5,296 nt of DNA from Lachnospiraceae bacterium (GTDB lineage: Bacteria > Bacillota_A > Clostridia > Lachnospirales > Lachnospiraceae): the NCBI GenBank assembly GCA_017621115.1, contig JAGATU010000105.1, forward strand, positions 1-5,296, read 5' to 3'. Below, in pieces: positions 1 through 3,846 of this stretch (the first letter of the stretch is position 1; every line of letters starts with the position of its first letter). The notes below the pieces were generated by a model. It ran no database searches and was not told the DNA's origin. It saw only the letters and a program-made list of their open reading frames with translations. A program made the translations under genes and the position numbers.

Positions 1-1422
1 GACATGCAGGAACTTTCCAATGAGAATAATATGTTAAATGACAGAACCATGTCTTCCATGGAAATGACATCAGTTATTGATACGCAGGTAAAGGATGTGG
101 CAGAACTCATGGAAAAGGTAGTTACATTGATTGATGCTTCTGTCCGGCATGCCAATACAAGTTCTGAAGAATTGACAGGTGTCGTAGAGACAACGAATAA
201 GATGGCAGAACTTTCTGCAGAGGTAGAGACTGTACTCAATGAATTTAAACAGGAATTTGCCAATGTTAAATTAGAGACCGGAACAATTGAAGGAATTACC
301 TCCAAGACCAATCTTCTGGCATTAAACGCTTCCATAGAAGCGGCAAGAGCCGGAGAAGCCGGAAAGGGATTTGCGGTAGTTGCCAATGAAATCCGTGAAC
401 TCAGTAGCGGAACCCAGACTTCGTCGGGAAGAATTATGGATGCGTTGGCACATTTGGAAGATACATCTGAGAGAATGTTGGAAGCGATTACGGAAACGAT
501 TGCATTGATTCAGGATAATATGGATAAAGTGACGCATGTTAACACCAGCGTGACTGATATTACCAACGATGCAACAGCACTTGGTGAGAATATCAAGGTT
601 GTAGATAATGCGGTAAAAGAAGTGGAAGCTTCCAATAAGATACTGGTGGATAACATGAAGCAGGTATGTGATGTTGTGGAAGTTATGACAGAGCGTATTA
701 ACCGTGCGGAACTTACCACCAAAGAAATGCTTAGTAAGTACGATGAGAGCGCTAAGAGTGCCGAGAGTATTGAAAATGTTGTCGGACAGCTTATGGAAGA
801 ACTCGGTGTCGGCGGTTTCATGGGCGTTCAGGACGTCAAGGCCGGTATGAAAGTAGCGGTTGTTTTGAATGACAGCAGGAATCTTCAGAAAGAGCTTATC
901 GGAGAAGTGACCGTTTGTGAGAATCAGGATGTGACAATCATTCTTGAAAATGATGATAATATTCTGGCTACAAAGAAAGAAGAATGCCAGCTTCGTATTA
1001 TTGTAGATAATGTACTTTATAAATGGGATAACATTGAGATAACCAATGCAAAAGAAGCAGGTACATATAAATTGCATATCGAGACAAATCCTCAGGTATT
1101 TAACCGCAGAAAATATCCGAGAATGCCGATTGCGAATGCATGTAATGTGCGCATGAAAAATGAAAATGTATCCTATGCGGGAAGAATGGTAAATATCAGT
1201 GCCAATGGATTTGCTTTTGCGACGAAAGAAGTTCTTTTCTCAGAAAAAAAAGGCGAAGATATTATTGTAGATGTGAAGGATTTTGATATTTTGGGCGGCA
1301 AGGCATTACAGGGTTGTATCATCCGTTCATCCAATAATGACGGGGAATATATTATCGGATGCAGAATGCCGGAAGACAGTGCTGTAATCAAAGAGTATGT
1401 AAGTAAGAACTACAGCGAATAA
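1..1422 (+). CDS. Methyl-accepting chemotaxis protein with C-terminal YcgR-like and PilZ domains (5' partial)
   Basis: The frame is open from the first base to TAA at 1420-1422, giving 473 codons; the N-terminus with any sensor and membrane segments lies outside the window. Counting from the Met at base 4, residues about 1-268 form long alpha-helical coiled-coil arms. The near-invariant MCP hairpin tip is at 101-135 ([30 protein letters not shown]), the part that contacts CheA and CheW. A Gly-rich hinge (about 268-274) follows. Residues about 275-365 are beta-rich and resemble the N-domain of YcgR/YpfA flagellar-brake proteins. A PilZ domain fills the rest, with RRKYPR at 368-373 (RxxxR motif) and NISANG at 397-402 ([D/N]xSxxG motif), the two parts that grip c-di-GMP. 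The inferred role is a chemoreceptor whose kinase-controlling output is tuned by c-di-GMP. The MCP and PilZ assignments are firm; the ligand and membrane topology cannot be seen. No terminator of its own lies closer than the hairpin at 1517-1544. Confidence 0.93.
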   Translation, partial: DMQELSNENNMLNDRTMSSMEMTSVIDTQVKDVAELMEKVVTLIDASVRHANTSSEELTGVVETTNKMAELSAEVETVLNEFKQEFANVKLETGTIEGITSKTNLLALNASIEAARAGEAGKGFAVVANEIRELSSGTQTSSGRIMDALAHLEDTSERMLEAITETIALIQDNMDKVTHVNTSVTDITNDATALGENIKVVDNAVKEVEASNKILVDNMKQVCDVVEVMTERINRAELTTKEMLSKYDESAKSAESIENVVGQLMEELGVGGFMGVQDVKAGMKVAVVLNDSRNLQKELIGEVTVCENQDVTIILENDDNILATKKEECQLRIIVDNVLYKWDNIEITNAKEAGTYKLHIETNPQVFNRRKYPRMPIANACNVRMKNENVSYAGRMVNISANGFAFATKEVLFSEKKGEDIIVDVKDFDILGGKALQGCIIRSSNNDGEYIIGCRMPEDSAVIKEYVSKNYSE

Positions 1423-1458
1423 AATCCCTATTTTTCACAGAAATATTGGGGAAAACGC

Positions 1459-1487
1459 TTGCATCCTAATAAAATAGATGCTATACT
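1459..1487 (+). promoter_or_regulatory. Vegetative (sigma-A type) promoter of the rimP-nusA-infB operon
   Basis: The -35 box is TTGCAT (1459-1464) and the -10 box is TATACT (1482-1487), separated by exactly 17 bp. A TGn extension (1479-1481) sits just before the -10. Predicted transcription start is about 1494-1495, roughly 97 nt before the rimP start codon. A-rich and T-rich sequence lies upstream. It is the only good promoter seen between the chemoreceptor gene and rimP, so it probably drives the whole downstream operon. The start site is inferred from spacing only. Confidence 0.78.
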
Positions 1488-1516
1488 ACATAAGAACTAA
1501 ATGATGATTGCTGAAG

Positions 1517-1544
1517 GAGTGAACCAAGCGGTTCACTCTTTTTT
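1517..1544 (+). terminator. Intrinsic terminator upstream of rimP
   Basis: A perfect 9-bp inverted repeat GAGTGAACC / GGTTCACTC (1517-1525 and 1530-1538) encloses the 4-nt loop AAGC and is followed at once by six T residues (1539-1544). The stem can extend by a G-U and A-U pairs into the T-run, with AAG (1514-1516) opposite TTT. It is the first terminator downstream of the chemoreceptor gene and can end that transcript. It also lies downstream of the predicted rimP promoter, so it would cut most operon transcripts to about 50 nt unless it is read through. Confidence 0.85.
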
Positions 1545-1558
1545 ATGGCAATTGCCAT
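1545..1558. repeat. 14-bp perfect palindrome in the rimP leader
   Basis: ATGGCAATTGCCAT is identical to its own reverse complement and begins at the base after the terminator T-run. As RNA it could form a 5-bp AUGGC/GCCAU stem with an AAUU loop. As DNA it could be a dimeric-protein site. No known operator was recognised, and chance cannot be excluded for a single short palindrome. Confidence 0.5.
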
Positions 1559-1591
1559 TCATTACAACTGAATAAAGAAAGGAAAGAAAAG

Positions 1592-2056
1592 ATGTCGAGA
1601 GCAAAGACATATGAAACCAGAACAGAAGAAATCCTGGTTCCGATTGTGGCGGATGCCGGTGTCAGCGTATATGACGTGGAGTATGTAAAAGAAGGTGCGG
1701 ACTGGTATCTTCGTGTTTACATTGACAAGCCGGAAGGCGTGAATATTAACGACTGTGAAGTGGTTAACCGTGCGTTGTCAGCTAAGATGGACGAATTGGA
1801 TTTCATAGATGATGCGTATATTCTGGAAGTGAGCAGTCCGGGACTTGGACGTACATTGAAAAAAGCGCGTCATTTTGAAAAGAGCATGGGCGAGGAAGTA
1901 GAAGTTAAAACGTATAAGGCAATCAATAAAGAGAAGTTGTTTGTCGGAATTTTAAAGGCATATGAAGATGGTGCGGTTGTTATTGATACCGGCAAAGAAG
2001 ATATGCGGTTTGAAAAGGCAGACATCGCAAGTGTACGTTTGACTTTTGATTTTTAA
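1592..2056 (+). CDS. rimP: Ribosome maturation factor RimP
   Basis: The 154-residue product, the usual RimP length, matches the family along its whole length. RimP binds the free 30S subunit in the cytoplasm and assists late 30S assembly, helping uS12 and its neighbours to join. The N-terminal alpha/beta domain (about 1-85) carries the RimP signature: WYLRVYIDKPEGVNINDCE at 38-56 and the strand-turn LEVSSPGLGRTLKKARHFEK at 78-97. The C-terminal part (about 98-154) is the small Sm-like beta-barrel. The ATG at 1592 is preceded by GAAAGGAAA (1577-1585) at suitable spacing, and no better upstream start exists. It is the first gene of the operon, behind the promoter-terminator leader, and ends 52 nt before nusA. 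Nothing looks broken. This gene was formerly called ylxS in Bacillus. Confidence 0.96.
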   Translation: MSRAKTYETRTEEILVPIVADAGVSVYDVEYVKEGADWYLRVYIDKPEGVNINDCEVVNRALSAKMDELDFIDDAYILEVSSPGLGRTLKKARHFEKSMGEEVEVKTYKAINKEKLFVGILKAYEDGAVVIDTGKEDMRFEKADIASVRLTFDF

Positions 2057-2073
2057 TAACAAGGCAGTATAAA
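2046..2073 (+). promoter_or_regulatory. Possible weak internal promoter before nusA
   Basis: TTGATT (2046-2051) and TATAAA (2068-2073) are separated by 16 bp. The -35 overlaps the last codons of rimP and the -10 lies in the rimP-nusA gap. A start near 2080 would leave room for the nusA ribosome binding site at 2092-2098. The region is AT-rich, so chance matches are likely. Confidence 0.3.
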
Positions 2074-2091
2074 ACATTAAGATACTTTTAC

Positions 2092-2098
2092 GGAAAGG
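2092..2098 (+). promoter_or_regulatory. nusA ribosome binding site (decides the start)
   Basis: GGAAAGG lies 10 nt before ATG 2109 but only 1 nt before the in-frame TTG at 2100. The spacing therefore rules out the TTG and selects ATG 2109, which also gives the family-typical N-terminus MNKELVEAL. Confidence 0.75.
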
Positions 2099-2108
2099 AT
2101 TGAAAACA

Positions 2109-3257
2109 ATGAATAAGGAATTAGTAGAAGCATTAAATGCCCTGGAAAAAGAGAAAGAAATCAGTAAAGAAACATTATTTGAAGCAATTGAGAATTCTTT
2201 GATTACAGCATGCAAGAATCACTTTGGAAAGGCTGACAATGTAAAAGTTGAAATCAACCGTGAGACAGGTGATTTCCTTTGCTATGCAGAAAAAGAAGTA
2301 GTAGCGACAGCAGAAGAAGTAGAAGATGATTTGCTTCAGATTTGCATCGATGATGCGGTTAAGGTATCCAAGAAAGCAAAAGTTGGTGATATCTTAAAGG
2401 TTGAAATCAAATCCAAAGAATTCGGACGTATTGCAACACAGAATGCAAAGAACGTTATTTTACAGAAGATCCGTGAAGAAGAAAGAAGCGTTATTTACGG
2501 ACAGTATTACGAAAAAGAAAAAGATGTTGTAACCGGTATTGTACAGCGCTATGTTGGTAAGAACATCAGCATTAATCTTGGTAAAGCGGATGCCCTTTTA
2601 AATGAAAGCGAACAGGTAAAGGGTGAGACATTTAAGCCAACCGAGAGAATTAAGGTATATATTCTTGAAGTTAAGAATACACCTAAGGGACCGAAGATTT
2701 TGGTAAGCCGTACACATCCGGAACTCGTTAAGAGATTATTTGAATCCGAAGTAACCGAAATTAAGGACGGCACGGTAGAAATCAGAAGTATCGCAAGAGA
2801 AGCCGGCAGCAGAACAAAGATTGCTGTTTGGAGTAACAATCCGAACGTAGACCCTGTAGGTGCATGTGTAGGTATGAACGGTGAAAGAGTTAATTCTATC
2901 GTAGATGCACTCCGTGGCGAAAAGATTGATATCGTGGAATGGGATGAGAACCCTGGTAACTTAATCCAGAACGCATTATCACCTGCTAAGATTGTTGCAG
3001 TATTTGCGGATCCGGATGAAAAAACAGCCAAGGTAGTTGTTCCGGATTACCAGTTGTCACTTGCAATCGGTAAGGAAGGTCAGAATGCAAGACTTGCAGC
3101 AAGACTTACCGGATACAAGATTGATATCAAGAGTGAGACTCAGGCTAAGGATGCACCTGGTTTCCGTTATGAAGACTACATGGATGAGTTTGATGACGAG
3201 TACGATGGTGAATACGACGGCGAGTACGAAGAAGGATATGAAGAATACGAGGAATAA
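2109..3257 (+). CDS. nusA: Transcription termination/antitermination factor NusA
   Basis: The 382-residue product is close to other Bacillota NusA proteins apart from a longer tail. NusA binds RNA polymerase at the RNA exit channel, promotes pausing and intrinsic termination, and takes part in antitermination. Residues about 1-125 are the polymerase-binding N-domain. An S1 RNA-binding domain follows at about 135-200 (VTGIVQRYVGKNISINLG). KH1 is at about 230-300 with its loop GMNG at 255-258, and KH2 is at about 305-345 with GKEG at 321-324 and QNARLAARLTGYKIDI. The proteobacterial C-terminal acidic repeat domains are absent. Instead the protein ends, from about 354, in a low-complexity Asp/Glu/Tyr/Gly tail with EYDG repeats. 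ATG 2109 is chosen over TTG 2100 by ribosome-binding-site spacing. The next gene follows after 3 nt. Its own product may control the operon through the leader terminator, as known in B. subtilis. Confidence 0.97.
   Translation: MNKELVEALNALEKEKEISKETLFEAIENSLITACKNHFGKADNVKVEINRETGDFLCYAEKEVVATAEEVEDDLLQICIDDAVKVSKKAKVGDILKVEIKSKEFGRIATQNAKNVILQKIREEERSVIYGQYYEKEKDVVTGIVQRYVGKNISINLGKADALLNESEQVKGETFKPTERIKVYILEVKNTPKGPKILVSRTHPELVKRLFESEVTEIKDGTVEIRSIAREAGSRTKIAVWSNNPNVDPVGACVGMNGERVNSIVDALRGEKIDIVEWDENPGNLIQNALSPAKIVAVFADPDEKTAKVVVPDYQLSLAIGKEGQNARLAARLTGYKIDIKSETQAKDAPGFRYEDYMDEFDDEYDGEYDGEYEEGYEEYEE
3198..3233 (+). repeat. Imperfect 12-bp tandem repeats encoding the NusA acidic tail
   Basis: Three four-codon units lie end to end: GAGTACGATGGT, GAATACGACGGC and GAGTACGAAGAA. 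They encode EYDG, EYDG and EYEE, and the EY pattern continues more loosely to 3254. The first two units differ only at third codon positions (GAG/GAA, GAT/GAC, GGT/GGC). This points to selection for the peptide rather than very recent slippage. Confidence 0.75.
3249..3254 (+). promoter_or_regulatory. ylxR/rnpM ribosome binding site inside the nusA tail
   Basis: GAGGAA, the last two Glu codons of nusA, sits 6 nt before the ATG at 3261. The acidic tail thus doubles as the Shine-Dalgarno of the next gene. Ribosomes finishing nusA pass directly over it, which favours translational coupling. Confidence 0.6.
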
Positions 3258-3260
3258 ATC

Positions 3261-3533
3261 ATGAACAAGAAGATTCCCATGAGACAGTGTGTCGGATGCG
3301 GCAGTATGAAAACTAAAAAAGAAATGATGCGTGTACTTAAGACTGCTGAAGAAGGAATTATCCTGGACACAACGGGAAAGAAAAACGGACGCGGCGCATA
3401 TTTGTGTGTGAGCATGGAATGTTTGCAAATGGCCCGTAAGAACAAAGGCTTGGAGCGTTCGTTCAAAATGAGTATTCCAAATGAAGTATACGACAATTTG
3501 GAGAAGGAGTTTGGAGAGGTTGATACAGAATAA
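3261..3533 (+). CDS. rnpM (ylxR): RNase P modulator RnpM (YlxR family, DUF448)
   Basis: The 90-residue protein has the YlxR-family length and signature: RQCVGCG at 8-14, a Leu/Val-rich strand at about 23-28 (MRVLKT), Asp36 before a Gly-Lys turn, GRGAYLC at 43-49, and a basic C-terminal helix region with LERSFK at 64-69. The family is a small cytoplasmic RNA-binding protein. In B. subtilis it binds the RNase P RNA and modulates RNase P activity in vitro, hence the name RnpM. Four cysteines (C10, C13, C49, C54) form two close pairs that could bind a metal, which is an inference. The start is 3 nt after the nusA stop, with its ribosome binding site in the end of nusA. The gene overlaps ylxQ by 14 nt. 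Family membership is firm; the exact role in this organism is not shown. Confidence 0.93.
   Translation: MNKKIPMRQCVGCGSMKTKKEMMRVLKTAEEGIILDTTGKKNGRGAYLCVSMECLQMARKNKGLERSFKMSIPNEVYDNLEKEFGEVDTE
3504..3509 (+). promoter_or_regulatory. ylxQ ribosome binding site (supports a TTG start)
   Basis: AAGGAG lies 10 nt before TTG 3520, 1 nt before an in-frame TTG at 3511, and well downstream of the in-frame ATG at 3481. It supports TTG 3520. That start also begins the protein just before the conserved NKVLSLLGLA segment. Confidence 0.6.
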
Positions 3534-3846
3534 AGTACTATCTTTACTGGGGCTGGCGACCCGTTCACGTAATGTGGTAAGCGGGGAATTTATGACAGAA
3601 ACTGCGGTAAAGAGCGGGAAAGCATATCTGGTTATTGTGGCATGCGATGCATCCGATAATACCAAGAAAGAATTTGTTAATATGTGTAAGTATTATGATG
3701 TGCCGGTCTGCCAGTTTGGAACAAAAGCAGAGCTGGGGCATGCAATGGGAAAAGAGATGAGGGCATCTTTGGCAGTAACAGATGAAGGTTTTTCCAAATC
3801 CCTGATTAAATTGTTGAACGACGGAGGTAGTAGAATAGATGGCTAA
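3520..3846 (+). CDS. ylxQ: L7Ae-family K-turn RNA-binding protein YlxQ
   Basis: From TTG 3520 the product is 108 residues, a normal size for this family, and begins near NKVLSLLGLATRSRNVVSGE, the conserved N-terminal helix. L7Ae/L30e-fold features follow: KSGKAYLVIVACDASDNTKKE at about 31-51 (the strand-helix with the acidic Asp-Ala-Ser turn), a second alpha/beta unit with VPVCQFGTKAELGHAMGKE at 61-79, and the final strand ASLAVTD. B. subtilis YlxQ binds kink-turn RNA, but its cellular target is unclear. An in-frame ATG at 3481 would add 13 residues (KYTTIWRRSLERL) that are only an out-of-frame reading of ylxR, and its spacing to a ribosome binding site is poor, so TTG is preferred. The gene overlaps rnpM by 14 nt and infB by 8 nt, so coupled translation is likely. 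Confidence 0.92.
   Translation: MIQNKVLSLLGLATRSRNVVSGEFMTETAVKSGKAYLVIVACDASDNTKKEFVNMCKYYDVPVCQFGTKAELGHAMGKEMRASLAVTDEGFSKSLIKLLNDGGSRIDG
3823..3828 (+). promoter_or_regulatory. infB ribosome binding site inside ylxQ
   Basis: GGAGGT lies within the last codons of ylxQ, about 10 nt before ATG 3839 and 19 nt before the second in-frame ATG at 3848. It therefore supports 3839, which overlaps the end of ylxQ. Confidence 0.7.

Larger units (their letters stand above)
1494..1591 (+). promoter_or_regulatory. rimP operon 5' leader, putative attenuator
   Basis: This is the predicted untranslated leader between the inferred transcription start and the rimP ATG. In order it holds a short A-rich start, the terminator hairpin with its T-run (1517-1544), a 14-bp palindrome (1545-1558) and the purine-rich rimP ribosome binding site (about 1577-1585). 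No sequence upstream of the hairpin in the leader can pair with its 5' arm, so a classical RNA-switch antiterminator is not apparent. Control by a protein factor such as NusA fits better. In B. subtilis the homologous operon is autoregulated by NusA-dependent leader termination. The attenuator role here is inferred from layout. Confidence 0.5.

Noticed and set aside
322..1077. 251-codon open frame on the - strand inside the chemoreceptor gene
   Set aside because: It is antisense to a well-recognised MCP domain, has odd composition rich in Phe, His, Ile and Cys, and matches no family I know. It is a shadow of the real gene.
1244..1251. Run of eight A residues in the chemoreceptor gene as a frameshift or slippage site
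   Set aside because: The frame stays correct on both sides, with the PilZ domain continuous across it, and no alternative frame product makes sense.
1426..1450. CCCTATTTTT...AAATATTGGGG imperfect dyad as a terminator of the chemoreceptor gene
   Set aside because: The arms pair poorly beyond the outer C-G pairs and no T-run follows. The hairpin at 1517-1544 is the first credible terminator.
2100..2102. TTG as the nusA start
   Set aside because: It lies only 1 nt after the ribosome binding site core. ATG 2109 has proper spacing and gives the family-typical N-terminus.
3037..3264. 75-codon + strand frame at the end of nusA
   Set aside because: It is out of frame with the KH2 domain and acidic tail of NusA and has no family features.
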